From positions 1-31,266 of the forward strand of contig JAUWOJ010000005.1 of NCBI GenBank assembly GCA_030612175.1: a stretch of 31,266 nucleotides of DNA, read 5' to 3'. This DNA is from Candidatus Bipolaricaulota bacterium. GTDB lineage: Bacteria; Bipolaricaulota; Bipolaricaulia; UBA7950; UBA9294. Of this stretch, positions 14,586-22,249 are shown one piece after another (positions within the stretch are counted from its first letter, which is position 1; each line of letters begins with the position of its first letter). The notes below the pieces were generated by a model. That model was not told the origin of the DNA. It saw only the letters and a list, made by a program, of their open reading frames with translations, and searched no databases. A program made the position numbers and the translations under genes.

Positions 14586-15598
14586 AACGAAGAACGGAAC
14601 AAATAGGGGAGAGGGGAAAGCCCCCCCTCCCCGCTCTATTAGGGACGAGAAACATCAGGTTCTCTCGGATGCGGGGCCAACTTGCTCCGTATATGTTTCT
14701 TTCTCCTACGCTTATTTTGGTAACGTTGTTCTTCTTTATTCCGCTTGTAATGGTTTTTATCCTGAGCTTTACCAAGCTAGATATGACCAACTTCGGTATT
14801 CTTGAGTGGTGGAAGCCGGTAAACTGGAGTTTGGACAATTACGTAAAGATCTTCACCAACAGATTTCTCTCAAGAATCCTCGGCAACACAATCATGTATG
14901 TTGCTGTGACCCTAGCCCTGTTCAACGTGGGGATGGCTCTGGTCATCGCTTTGATAACCACACACATTAAGCGCCGAACCGGATTTGCCTTTCGGACACT
15001 GTGGTTCCTGCCTCGGATCACACCGGTAGTGGTGTACACGATGATGTGGAGGGCACTGGCCGGGCCGGCTCCCATGGGCCTGATCAATAAGTACTTCCTT
15101 GTTCCGCTAGGTATCGGTGGGGGGGAATACCTCCTCCACACCCACCCATGGGTGTTCATCTTCCTGGTCAACGGATTCATCGGTGCTTCTTTTGGCATGA
15201 TTCTCTTCGCCTCAGCGATTGAGTCGATCCCCAAGGACTACACCATAGCTTCTAAGGTGGACGGGGCGACCACCTGGCAGACGATCCGGTACGTCGAGCT
15301 TCCCATGATCAAGTGGCCGCTTCTTTTCGTGACGACCTACCAGACCCTCTCCCTCCTGACATCCTTTGAGCAGATCATGCTCCTCACCGATGGCGGCCCA
15401 GGCCTTTATCAAACTGAAGTCTGGTCCTTGACCGCATATCACCGGGCACTAACAAGTTACTTTGGGAATACCCAGTGGGGGTATGGCGCGGCATGGTCGG
15501 TGGTACTGGTGATTATCGGTATCGTGATGGCGGTCATCTACCTACGCGTATTCAAGTTCGGAGAGTTGGTGGAGGAACCGAAAATAGATCAACTATGA
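14582..15598 (+). CDS. ABC sugar transporter permease (MalF-like)
   Basis: Inner-membrane permease with six predicted transmembrane helices. Read from the GTG at 14582, which overlaps the binding-protein stop (GTGA), it has 338 residues. The first helix is APYMFLSPTLILVTLFFFIPL and the cytoplasmic EAA loop that contacts the ATPase is ASKVDGATTWQTIRYVELP (223-241). The alternative start is ATG 14669, which removes a basic 29-residue extension, places the start after the strong hairpin at 14606-14632, and gives 309 residues, closer to the usual family size. Neither start has a clear Shine-Dalgarno. It is followed by the second permease with an ATGA overlap. Confidence 0.87.
   Translation: MKRRTEQIGERGKPPLPALLGTRNIRFSRMRGQLAPYMFLSPTLILVTLFFFIPLVMVFILSFTKLDMTNFGILEWWKPVNWSLDNYVKIFTNRFLSRILGNTIMYVAVTLALFNVGMALVIALITTHIKRRTGFAFRTLWFLPRITPVVVYTMMWRALAGPAPMGLINKYFLVPLGIGGGEYLLHTHPWVFIFLVNGFIGASFGMILFASAIESIPKDYTIASKVDGATTWQTIRYVELPMIKWPLLFVTTYQTLSLLTSFEQIMLLTDGGPGLYQTEVWSLTAYHRALTSYFGNTQWGYGAAWSVVLVIIGIVMAVIYLRVFKFGELVEEPKIDQL
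14606..14632 (+). promoter_or_regulatory. Strong GC hairpin between binding-protein and permease genes
   Basis: Ten base pairs (nine G-C) with one bulged A at 14612: arm 14606-14616 pairs with 14623-14632 around a six-base loop. No T-run follows, so it is not a standard terminator. A hairpin right after the binding-protein gene is a known way to protect its mRNA and keep that protein more abundant than the permeases. It also lies at the disputed permease start. Confidence 0.55.
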
Positions 15599-16485
15599 TG
15601 CTACGACCAAAGGTTAAGCCTGTGCTTGCTTATCTGGTTTTAATTGTGCCTAGTAGTCTCATCATTCTTGGCTTCCTGTGGTTGCTGATCACCAGCTTCT
15701 CGACAAGGGTAGAGGGATTGCAGTCGCTCGGATGGACCCTGAACAACTGGCGTTTTCTGTGGGAATCACCCTTTGGCCCGCAGTATCCCAGCATCTGGGC
15801 GGTGACCCTAAACACCCTAGTAATGTCTCTGATCATGACCCTTATTGTGGTGGTAGTTTCATCCTTGACCGGTTATGCCCTCTCGCGGATGAAGTTTCCC
15901 GGGCGTAAGGGGTTCCTTTCCTTGACCTTGATCCTGCACGCCTTCCCCAGTGTTACTCTCTTGATCCCCATCTATTTCGTACTCCTCCAGATCGCGAAGA
16001 TTCCGCTCATCGGACGTGATGTTCCGCTTCTGGGCGGCTTCGGGTACAACACGATAGGTGGAGTGGCTCTGGTTATGGTTGCCTTTCAACTCCCGTTCGG
16101 CATCTGGATCATGAAGGGGTTTTTCGACAACATCTCCTGGGACATGGAACGTTCGGCCCTGATCGATGGAGCCTCCCGCTTCAAGGTATGGTGGCAGATC
16201 ATTATGCCGAACATCAAGCCGGGGATCGCGGCGCTCTCTATCTTTTCGTTCCTCACCGCTTGGAATGCCTATTTGATCCCGCTCACTTTTACCGCAGGGC
16301 GGGCTGGAAAATCAGCGGTCCTGTCCCTTTACCTGCAGAATTTCATTAGCGAATCTGTCATGACCGAATGGAATGCCGTGGCGGCGGTGGGGCTATTCCA
16401 GTTGGTCCCGGTGGTGCTGTTCTTCCTCTTCACGCAGGAGGCGTTGCTGAACATCTACGGTGGAGGAAAGAAAGGGGGAGTATGA
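15595..16485 (+). CDS. ABC sugar transporter permease (MalG-like)
   Basis: Second inner-membrane permease, 296 residues, with helices starting at LAYLVLIVPSSLIILGFLWLL (11-31) and the EAA loop ALIDGASRFKVWWQIIMP (188-205). The first of two adjacent ATGs (15595 and 15598) overlaps the previous stop as ATGA, so translation is probably coupled; GGAGG at 15571 is too far away to serve well. A longer frame back to 15475 exists but lies inside the first permease and adds a Gly/Arg-rich stretch unlike the family, so it is not used. It ends 37 bases before the ATPase gene. Confidence 0.9.
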   Translation: MMLRPKVKPVLAYLVLIVPSSLIILGFLWLLITSFSTRVEGLQSLGWTLNNWRFLWESPFGPQYPSIWAVTLNTLVMSLIMTLIVVVVSSLTGYALSRMKFPGRKGFLSLTLILHAFPSVTLLIPIYFVLLQIAKIPLIGRDVPLLGGFGYNTIGGVALVMVAFQLPFGIWIMKGFFDNISWDMERSALIDGASRFKVWWQIIMPNIKPGIAALSIFSFLTAWNAYLIPLTFTAGRAGKSAVLSLYLQNFISESVMTEWNAVAAVGLFQLVPVVLFFLFTQEALLNIYGGGKKGGV

Positions 16486-16522
16486 TCCCACGAACGAGGT
16501 CTGCTTCGAGGAGAACGATAGC

Positions 16523-17632
16523 ATGAAGATTGCCTTAGAAGCTCTAAATAAGCACTTCGGGAAGGTGAAAGCGGTTGACAACCTTGATCTGGAGATCGGG
16601 GATGGAGAGTTTGTCGCCCTCCTAGGCCCTTCAGGATGTGGAAAGACCACCACCTTGCTCATGCTGGCGGGGATCTACAAACCCACCTCGGGGCATATCT
16701 GTTTTGACGACCGCGTGGTGAACCATCTTCTTCCAAAGGAACGTAATATCGGCATGGTCTTTCAGAGCTACGCTCTGTACCCCCATATGACTACGTTTGA
16801 CAATATTGCTTATCCGCTGAAGTTGAAGAGGGTCCGCAGAAAGGAGATGAAGGAGAGAGTTCAAAGGTCGGCTGACATGATGGGGATTGGGGATCTTTTG
16901 GATCGTAAACCCGCCCAGCTCTCCGGTGGCCAGCAGCAGCGGGTCGCTTTGGCAAGAGCCTTGGTCAAAGAACCGGCCATCCTGCTCTTCGATGAACCCC
17001 TCTCTAACCTCGATGCTAAGTTGCGCTTGCGGATGCGAGGAGAGATTAAGCGCTTGCAGGAGGACCTGGGCGTAACCGCGGTATATGTTACTCACGATCA
17101 GGTCGAGGCGATGACCATGGCCAGCCGAATTGCGGTGATGAACTACGGAGTGCTGCAAACTTATGGCACGCCTAATCAGCTCTATAACCATCCAGATACC
17201 TTGTTTGTGGCCGGGTTCATCGGCGCCCCCCCGATGAACTTCCTCGAGATGACCTTTGAGGAACGGGACAACGGCTTTTATCTCAAGACTCAGGCTCTGG
17301 AGATCCGCATTTCGGCTGAACGAGGTGCCCTGGCTAAACAAAACAACGTTCCACAACGAGTGATCATGGGTATTCGCCCTGAAAATGTGAGCATCGTGGC
17401 GGAACAGGATCCGGATTTCAAGGCCGAGGTTTACCTGATCGAACCCTTAGGGCGTGAAGACTTGGTCACCTTCAGGTTTGTGGACGAGGAGATTCGTGCA
17501 CTGGTCCCGGCTCCCTTCGACGGACGAATCGGCGAGACGATCTGCCTTAAATTGGACAAAGAGAAGGCGCACCTGTTCAATCCGGAGACAGAGGTCTCTG
17601 TTCTAAGAACCGGTAATGGTAGGAGTTCATAG
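16523..17632 (+). CDS. ABC sugar transporter ATP-binding protein (MalK/UgpC-like)
   Basis: Cytoplasmic ATPase that drives the transporter, 369 residues. It has Walker A GPSGCGKT (35-42), Q-loop Gln81, signature LSGGQ (133-137), Walker B ILLFDE (153-158) and switch His191, followed by the C-terminal TOBE-type regulatory domain (about 235-369) typical of ATPases for CUT1 carbohydrate importers. The ATG at 16523 has GAGGAG 9 bases upstream; an upstream in-frame start at 16460 adds 21 non-conserved residues and overlaps the permease, so it was rejected. It is the last gene of the transporter operon. The following 138 bases hold only a promoter candidate. Confidence 0.93.
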   Translation: MKIALEALNKHFGKVKAVDNLDLEIGDGEFVALLGPSGCGKTTTLLMLAGIYKPTSGHICFDDRVVNHLLPKERNIGMVFQSYALYPHMTTFDNIAYPLKLKRVRRKEMKERVQRSADMMGIGDLLDRKPAQLSGGQQQRVALARALVKEPAILLFDEPLSNLDAKLRLRMRGEIKRLQEDLGVTAVYVTHDQVEAMTMASRIAVMNYGVLQTYGTPNQLYNHPDTLFVAGFIGAPPMNFLEMTFEERDNGFYLKTQALEIRISAERGALAKQNNVPQRVIMGIRPENVSIVAEQDPDFKAEVYLIEPLGREDLVTFRFVDEEIRALVPAPFDGRIGETICLKLDKEKAHLFNPETEVSVLRTGNGRSS

Positions 17633-17697
17633 TGCAAGATGGTGTTAAGGTGTGTTTCGCGATGGAAATAGGACACTTGTCCGTAGAACAGAATTCC

Positions 17698-17727
17698 TTG
17701 TTTTATGCATCCGAAAAGTGTTATAGT
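17698..17727 (+). promoter_or_regulatory. Predicted promoter upstream of the TIM-barrel isomerase-like gene
   Basis: TTGTTT (17698-17703), an 18-base spacer and TATAGT (17722-17727). Start near 17734, leader of about 37 bases. No copy of the LacI-type operator is seen here, so this gene may be controlled differently from its neighbours. Confidence 0.4.
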
Positions 17728-17770
17728 TCGGGCCACAAAACTCTGATCTGTCTAAGGAGAGGGCAGCGCG

Positions 17771-18679
17771 GTGAATAAAATAGGGCTCAACATTCACTCA
17801 GGGAGGATCAATGGCGATCTCGAACTGCTGAAGCGAGATATCCATGCCATTGAGGATGCAGGATTCGATGTAGCGGAGATACCGGTCCACGGCGTCGATG
17901 CTGTGGTGAACGGGCGTCTGCGTACGGGAAGAGCGAAGCAGGTAGAGGAGATCCTGAATGGATTCGCTCTAAAATACACCGTACACGCGCCGGACGTACT
18001 CAACCTGAGAGACTTCCAATACCCCGATATCCATCGGAAGGTCTTTGCAGCCAGCATTCAGTTTACCGCCGCGATCGGGGCTAAGACGTTTATCTATCAT
18101 CAAGGAAAACTGAAATGCAACGGCAACGATGTGACTGAGGAGGAGGCGCGTGAGATAGAGGTAGACACGCTGATCGACCTCAGCAGCCTGGCAAAGAACG
18201 AAGGGGTGACGATCTGCGTCGAGAATATTCACTCGAGCATTACACACTTGATAAGACTTGTAGAAAGCGTGGGAAAAGAGAACATTAAGATATGTTATGA
18301 TTTTGCTCACTCCTATATCAACTCCAAAAAACTGGGATATGATTTTATACGCTCAATTCAAGCAGCTAGGCCGTATATCCGCCATGCACACGTAAACGAT
18401 AATTTCGGTAAGGGAAAGCCTGAATCCTCAGCCTCGTATATCGAGGCAATGCCGATGGGAATAGGAGATTTGCACCTCCCAATCGGGTGGGGGGACATAC
18501 CATACAAAGATGTGTTCCGGGCCATGGTGGGGTATGACGGCATCTATACCCTTGAGCTTCAGGAGAGGTTCTTCGAGAACGGGTACAGCATGCTCAAGGG
18601 GGTGCTTCAAGATCTAAGGGATATGCTGGAACAGGTGGAGGCAGAGAAGGGAGAATCGGCAGGTCAAGTAGACGATTGA
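17771..18679 (+). CDS. Xylose-isomerase-like TIM-barrel protein (sugar isomerase/epimerase)
   Basis: AP-endonuclease-2/xylose-isomerase-like barrel of 302 residues. The putative metal site is Glu151 (VENIH), Asp177 and His180 (CYDFAHS), His207 (HAHVNDN) and Glu262 (TLELQE), all present, so it should be an active metalloenzyme. The substrate is unknown; the locus suggests a cyclitol, keto-aldonate or sugar phosphate. It is distinct from the IolO-like protein at 24521. It starts with GTG, with AAGGAG 11 bases upstream, and has its own promoter. After the stop a weak hairpin (CTCGC 18695-18699 with GCGAG 18706-18710) could help end transcription. The gap to the repressor gene (18680-18855) shows nothing else. 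Confidence 0.85.
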   Translation: MNKIGLNIHSGRINGDLELLKRDIHAIEDAGFDVAEIPVHGVDAVVNGRLRTGRAKQVEEILNGFALKYTVHAPDVLNLRDFQYPDIHRKVFAASIQFTAAIGAKTFIYHQGKLKCNGNDVTEEEAREIEVDTLIDLSSLAKNEGVTICVENIHSSITHLIRLVESVGKENIKICYDFAHSYINSKKLGYDFIRSIQAARPYIRHAHVNDNFGKGKPESSASYIEAMPMGIGDLHLPIGWGDIPYKDVFRAMVGYDGIYTLELQERFFENGYSMLKGVLQDLRDMLEQVEAEKGESAGQVDD

Positions 18680-18855
18680 GAAGACCCCTGTCGACTCGCA
18701 AAGCGGCGAGGGTTCCTCAGTTTTGGTGTATACATAGTAGTGAATGAGATCCCAGGCATTTTCTCTTTAGCCAAATATTACAGCTCTAATGACGGAAGAG
18801 TGCATCTGATTTACACAGCTACGAGTGATGGATCATAAGGAGGAAGGAACAGGGG

Positions 18856-19866
18856 ATGGTCACCATAAAGGACATCGCACGTGAAGTGGGAGTATCTCCC
18901 TCGACCGTCTCCCGGGCTTTGAGCGACAGCCCTCTCATTAGCGAGAAAACAAGGCAAAACGTAAAAGAGGTTGCCCAAAGGCTCGGTTACGAGCGAAACG
19001 AGCTAGCACGTGGGTTGGTAAAAGGATCGTCGGGGGCGGTAGGTCTTGTGGTGGCGGACATCACCAACCCGTTCTTTTCCGATATTGCTCAGGGCGTCGG
19101 AGAAGTGGCTCACCGGTTTGGGTATGGGGTGATGCTATGCGACACGGCCGGGAAGGCCAACCGGGAGTCCGATTACATCCGCCTGCTGCGGCGAAAGCGC
19201 GTTGATGGGCTCATCCTCACCTCGGCAACCATAAATGATCCATACCTAAGGGACCTGGCCAAGACAAGAACTCCTTTTATCTTGGTGTCGCGCCTTTGCC
19301 GTAGCGTGGATGCTCCTTACGTTGTAGTCGACGATCGCGTGGGAGCGCGACTCGCTGTGGAGCATCTGATCAACCTTGGGCACCAGCACATCGGGTTCAT
19401 CGGGGGGCCCGCGGATGTTCAGTCAAGCCGCGATCGGATGGTCGCCTACCGAGAGGTGCTGCAAGAGCATGGCTTAGCTGAGAAAGAAAAGTGGATGGGC
19501 TTCTCTGACTTCACCCAGGCCGCTGGACGGAAGGTAGGACGGCAGATGCTCTCCCCACCCGAGCGACCATCCGCTATCTTCGCCGCCAACGACATGATCG
19601 CCCTCGGGGTCCTTGAGGTCGCCGAGGAGATGGGGTTTCCAATCCCGGATGACCTCTCCCTAGTGGGCTATAACGACATATCCTACGCCTCTCTCCCCCG
19701 CATTCAGCTGACAACCGTCGCCCAGCCTACATTTGAGATGGGGAAGATTGCCACCGAGTGGCTCCTCTCCGTTCTCAGCAAGGAGGAGATTCTTCCGTTG
19801 TATCGCATCCTCGAGCCTCACCTTGTAGTTCGGAGCACTACCACTTGTCCTTGCGTTGATGATTGA
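18856..19866 (+). CDS. LacI-family transcriptional repressor
   Basis: 336-residue regulator with an N-terminal helix-turn-helix (TIKDIAREVGVSPSTVSRAL, residues 3-22), the hinge helix (about 48-58) and a periplasmic-binding-protein-like effector domain (VGLVVADITNPFF at about 64-76, through residue 330). It probably senses a sugar or pathway intermediate and releases the TGCAAACGTTTGCA-type operators found before the transporter, kinase and iolM genes. Start: ATG 18856, with AAGGAGGAAGG upstream (12 or 8 bases). The -35 box of the next promoter overlaps its stop codon. In Thermotoga the inositol locus is said to be run by a different regulator family (ROK), so use of LacI here is a difference. 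Confidence 0.93.
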   Translation: MVTIKDIAREVGVSPSTVSRALSDSPLISEKTRQNVKEVAQRLGYERNELARGLVKGSSGAVGLVVADITNPFFSDIAQGVGEVAHRFGYGVMLCDTAGKANRESDYIRLLRRKRVDGLILTSATINDPYLRDLAKTRTPFILVSRLCRSVDAPYVVVDDRVGARLAVEHLINLGHQHIGFIGGPADVQSSRDRMVAYREVLQEHGLAEKEKWMGFSDFTQAAGRKVGRQMLSPPERPSAIFAANDMIALGVLEVAEEMGFPIPDDLSLVGYNDISYASLPRIQLTTVAQPTFEMGKIATEWLLSVLSKEEILPLYRILEPHLVVRSTTTCPCVDD

Positions 19867-19892
19867 CCCCGGATGCTGTCCCGCCCTATAAT
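19863..19892 (+). promoter_or_regulatory. Predicted promoter of the PfkB kinase-iolG operon
   Basis: TTGACC (19863-19868) overlapping the repressor stop codon, an 18-base spacer and a perfect TATAAT (19887-19892). The operator at 19892-19905 follows directly and covers the likely start site. Confidence 0.7.
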
Positions 19893-19905
19893 GCAAACGT
19901 TAGCA
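19892..19905. promoter_or_regulatory. LacI-type operator 2
   Basis: TGCAAACGTTAGCA, 13 of 14 matches to TGCAAACGTTTGCA, starting at the last base of the -10 box. This is a classical repressor position. Confidence 0.7.
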
Positions 19906-19948
19906 ACGGACTGATGCTGATCGAGAAATGGCTTAGGGGGGAAGACAG

Positions 19949-20833
19949 ATGAACAAGCAAGTTGATGTGTTGTGTATCGGGCATATTGACAATAGCAGGA
20001 TCGTTGTAGAAGGTAAGCGTACGGATGCCACCGGCGGGGCGATTCACTACGGCGGCATGGTCTTACGCAAACTGGGCCTAAAAATTGCCGTGCTGACGCA
20101 CGTGGCCAGACAAGACCTCGGGCTGTTGGACGAACTGAAAGCTGCTGGCGCCGAAATCTATCCCGTGATAACCGAAGAGACCACGGCGATAGAGAATGTC
20201 ATCCCTGACCGCAATTCCGATCAACGAACCTGCTATTTACTCGGATTTGCTGGTACGTTCAGAGTGGAGGACATCCCGGCAGTGGATGCACGCGTCTACT
20301 ATATAGGGACGATCGTCCCGGGTGAGATTGATCTTGCATTCCTCAACGAGATCGCCTCCCATGGCCCGCTGGCAGTGGACGCCCAGGGGTTCCTGCGCAA
20401 AGAGGTGAACGGGGAGCTCATCAGCGATCGTTGGGAACAGGCACGAGACATACTTCCTCTCATATACTATCTCAAGGTGGATAACCGCGAGGCGGCCACA
20501 GTGACTGGGGAAACGGATCGTTACAAGGCAGCGAAGATCCTCCGCGATTGGGGTGCCAAGGAGGTTCTTCTTACCCATCAACAAGGGGTCATGGTGCAAA
20601 TCGGCAATGAGGTAGTGGAATCACCGTTTCGCCCACGGTCGTTCGCCGGACGTACTGGGCGCGGAGATAGCTGCTTTTCTTCTTACTTTGGGCGTCGTCT
20701 ACTGGGAGATTCTCCCGCGCAAGCGGTGCGATTTGCCGCCGCCCTTACCACCCTGAAATTGGAGGAACCAGGGCCGTTCCGCCGGGATCTTTCTGAAGTT
20801 GTGAGAATGGTGCGCGAACTCCACCAGCGATAA
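19949..20833 (+). CDS. PfkB-family sugar/cyclitol kinase, TM0415-like
   Basis: Ribokinase-fold kinase of 294 residues. The anion-hole and catalytic-base motif is GRTGRGD (234-240) with Asp240. It resembles Thermotoga maritima TM0415 in several places as I remember that sequence: VDAQGFLR (143-150), YLKVDNREA (174-182), GRTGRGD and EEPGPFRR (272-279). TM0415 lies within the Thermotoga inositol cluster; a ribokinase-family enzyme from Thermococcus kodakarensis is a myo-inositol 3-kinase, so inositol is a candidate substrate, with a keto-acid as alternative. A G-rich Shine-Dalgarno (GGGGGGAAG) precedes the ATG. It leads the operator-controlled transcript with iolG. Confidence 0.88.
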   Translation: MNKQVDVLCIGHIDNSRIVVEGKRTDATGGAIHYGGMVLRKLGLKIAVLTHVARQDLGLLDELKAAGAEIYPVITEETTAIENVIPDRNSDQRTCYLLGFAGTFRVEDIPAVDARVYYIGTIVPGEIDLAFLNEIASHGPLAVDAQGFLRKEVNGELISDRWEQARDILPLIYYLKVDNREAATVTGETDRYKAAKILRDWGAKEVLLTHQQGVMVQIGNEVVESPFRPRSFAGRTGRGDSCFSSYFGRRLLGDSPAQAVRFAAALTTLKLEEPGPFRRDLSEVVRMVRELHQR

Positions 20834-20852
20834 TTGTGCTCGACAAGGAAGA

Positions 20853-21080
20853 ATGAATACCGACTCCGCACTGTCTGCCGTTGATGTTGATGGAACCTTG
20901 CTAGAACGAAATGGGGCGCTTATACCCTCGACACGCGGGTTTCTAGCGGAGCTTTCGATGGAGGTCTTTCATTCTAAGTACGACCTGGGCGAGCTAGCGA
21001 TGGTTGCCCCGGAGGCGTTTCGACAGGCAAGTCAATTGCCATCGACAGTAATCAAGGAGGTCTTAGGTGGGAAGTATTAA
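20853..21080 (+). pseudogene. Short HAD-like fragment
   Basis: A 75-residue frame beginning with VDVDGTLLERNGALIPSTRG, which looks like motif I (DxDGT) of a Cof/phosphatase-type HAD hydrolase. It has none of the later motifs and its second half is not recognisable as HAD. AAGGAAG ends only 1 base before the ATG, too close for good initiation. It fills the gap between the PfkB and iolG genes, and its last 14 bases overlap iolG. It is best read as a remnant; a genuine small protein is possible. Confidence 0.35.
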
Positions 21081-22095
21081 GATTGGGCTGATTGGCGCCG
21101 GACGTATTGGGCGGCTGCACGCCGCGAATTTGAGCTATCGTGTTGGTGGGGCAGAGATTGTCGCGGTTACTGATGTGTTCCCCGAGGTAGCGGAACGATG
21201 TGCAGAAGAGCTGTCCATCCCAAGCGTTGTTGATGATCCCCGCCGTATCTTTGACGATCCGCAGATTGGTGCGGTATTCATCTGCGCGAGTACTGAGGCA
21301 CATATCTCTCTGATCGAACAGGCAGCGGAGGCTGGTAAACACATATTCTGTGAAAAGCCGATCGCGCTTGATATTCCTATGATCGATCGCGCACTGGAGA
21401 CGGTCAAACGGGAAGGAGTCTTATTGCAGATCGGGTTTAATCGCCGCTTCGACCCCAACTTCCATCGTGCCCATGATCTCGTGAAGCAAGGCAGAATCGG
21501 GCAGTTGCACATCCTGAGAATAACTAGTCGCGATCCTGAGCCTCCTCCACTGGAATACGTCAAGGTCTCGGGCGGAATCTTTCTCGACATGATGATCCAC
21601 GATTTTGACATGGCCCGTTACCTGATGCAAGACGAGGTAGATGAGGTCTATGCAATGGGGGCGGTCCTGGTCGATCCGCGGATCGGCGAGCTTGGAGATG
21701 TTGACACCGCAGTGGTCACCTTACACTTCAAGAGCGGAGCGCTGGGGATAATCGACAACTCCCGCCGCGCTGCATACGGCTACGATCAGCGCGCGGAGGT
21801 CTTCGGGGAGAAAGGGATGATCGTCGTTGCCAATCCTAAGCCCGAGACCACAGTGCTGAGCAGTTCAGACGGCGACAGTTCATCTCCGCTCTACCACTTC
21901 TTCACCGATCGCTATACGGAGGCCTACGTAGCGGAGATAGAGTCGTTCATTGATGCGATCGAGAAGGGAGAGACTCCTCAGGTTACTGGACGCGACGGGA
22001 AGATTCCCGTGGTCATGGGCTACGCCGCCAAGCGTTCTTATGAGGAAAAGCGGCCAGTGCGCCTGGAGGAGATCGATCCAGGTCTCAGTCTCTGA
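21067..22095 (+). CDS. iolG: Inositol 2-dehydrogenase-like oxidoreductase (Gfo/Idh/MocA)
   Basis: NAD-dependent dehydrogenase expected to oxidise myo-inositol to scyllo-inosose (2-keto-myo-inositol), the first pathway step. The 342-residue protein has the Rossmann motif GLIGAGRIGR (7-16), CEKPI with catalytic Lys97, and DMMIHDFDMARYL with Asp174 and His178; the Lys, Asp and His pattern is that of Bacillus IolG. GTG start, 6 bases after a perfect AAGGAGG (21054-21060). It overlaps the HAD-like fragment and is followed by 154 bases containing the iolM promoter. The iolM/iolN/iolO neighbours support the inositol assignment over other Gfo/Idh substrates. Confidence 0.87.
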   Translation: MGSIKIGLIGAGRIGRLHAANLSYRVGGAEIVAVTDVFPEVAERCAEELSIPSVVDDPRRIFDDPQIGAVFICASTEAHISLIEQAAEAGKHIFCEKPIALDIPMIDRALETVKREGVLLQIGFNRRFDPNFHRAHDLVKQGRIGQLHILRITSRDPEPPPLEYVKVSGGIFLDMMIHDFDMARYLMQDEVDEVYAMGAVLVDPRIGELGDVDTAVVTLHFKSGALGIIDNSRRAAYGYDQRAEVFGEKGMIVVANPKPETTVLSSSDGDSSSPLYHFFTDRYTEAYVAEIESFIDAIEKGETPQVTGRDGKIPVVMGYAAKRSYEEKRPVRLEEIDPGLSL

Positions 22096-22191
22096 AGCAG
22101 CATGGCTGGACAAGCGATGAGCGATGAGGCCGAGAAAAGCATACACGAACTCCATCGATTGGAAGGGGCATCCTAAGGGGAGAACGGCAGT

Positions 22192-22219
22192 TTGGAATTT
22201 CTAAGCAGTCTGTTATAAT
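22192..22219 (+). promoter_or_regulatory. Predicted promoter of the iolM-iolN-iolO-uxaE operon
   Basis: TTGGAA (22192-22197), a 16-base spacer and a perfect TATAAT (22214-22219). The operator follows 5 bases later. The rest of 22096-22249 shows only a 24-codon frame without a ribosome-binding site, not counted as a gene. Confidence 0.6.
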
Positions 22220-22224
22220 TGTAA

Positions 22225-22238
22225 TACAAACGTTTGCA
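22225..22238. promoter_or_regulatory. LacI-type operator 3
   Basis: TACAAACGTTTGCA, 13 of 14 matches to TGCAAACGTTTGCA with an unbroken CAAACGTTTG core. It lies at the expected transcription start, just before the iolM Shine-Dalgarno. Confidence 0.7.
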
Positions 22239-22249
22239 AAGGGGGATGA

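Noticed and set aside
15475..15594. 40-residue N-terminal extension of the second permease
   Set aside because: It lies entirely within the first permease gene and is Gly/Arg-rich; the ATG overlapping the previous stop is the better start.
17671..17682. Short palindrome GGACA-CT-TGTCC after the ATPase gene, considered as a terminator
   Set aside because: The stem is only five pairs and no T-run follows it.
22102..22176. 24-codon frame between iolG and iolM
   Set aside because: No Shine-Dalgarno and no family resemblance.
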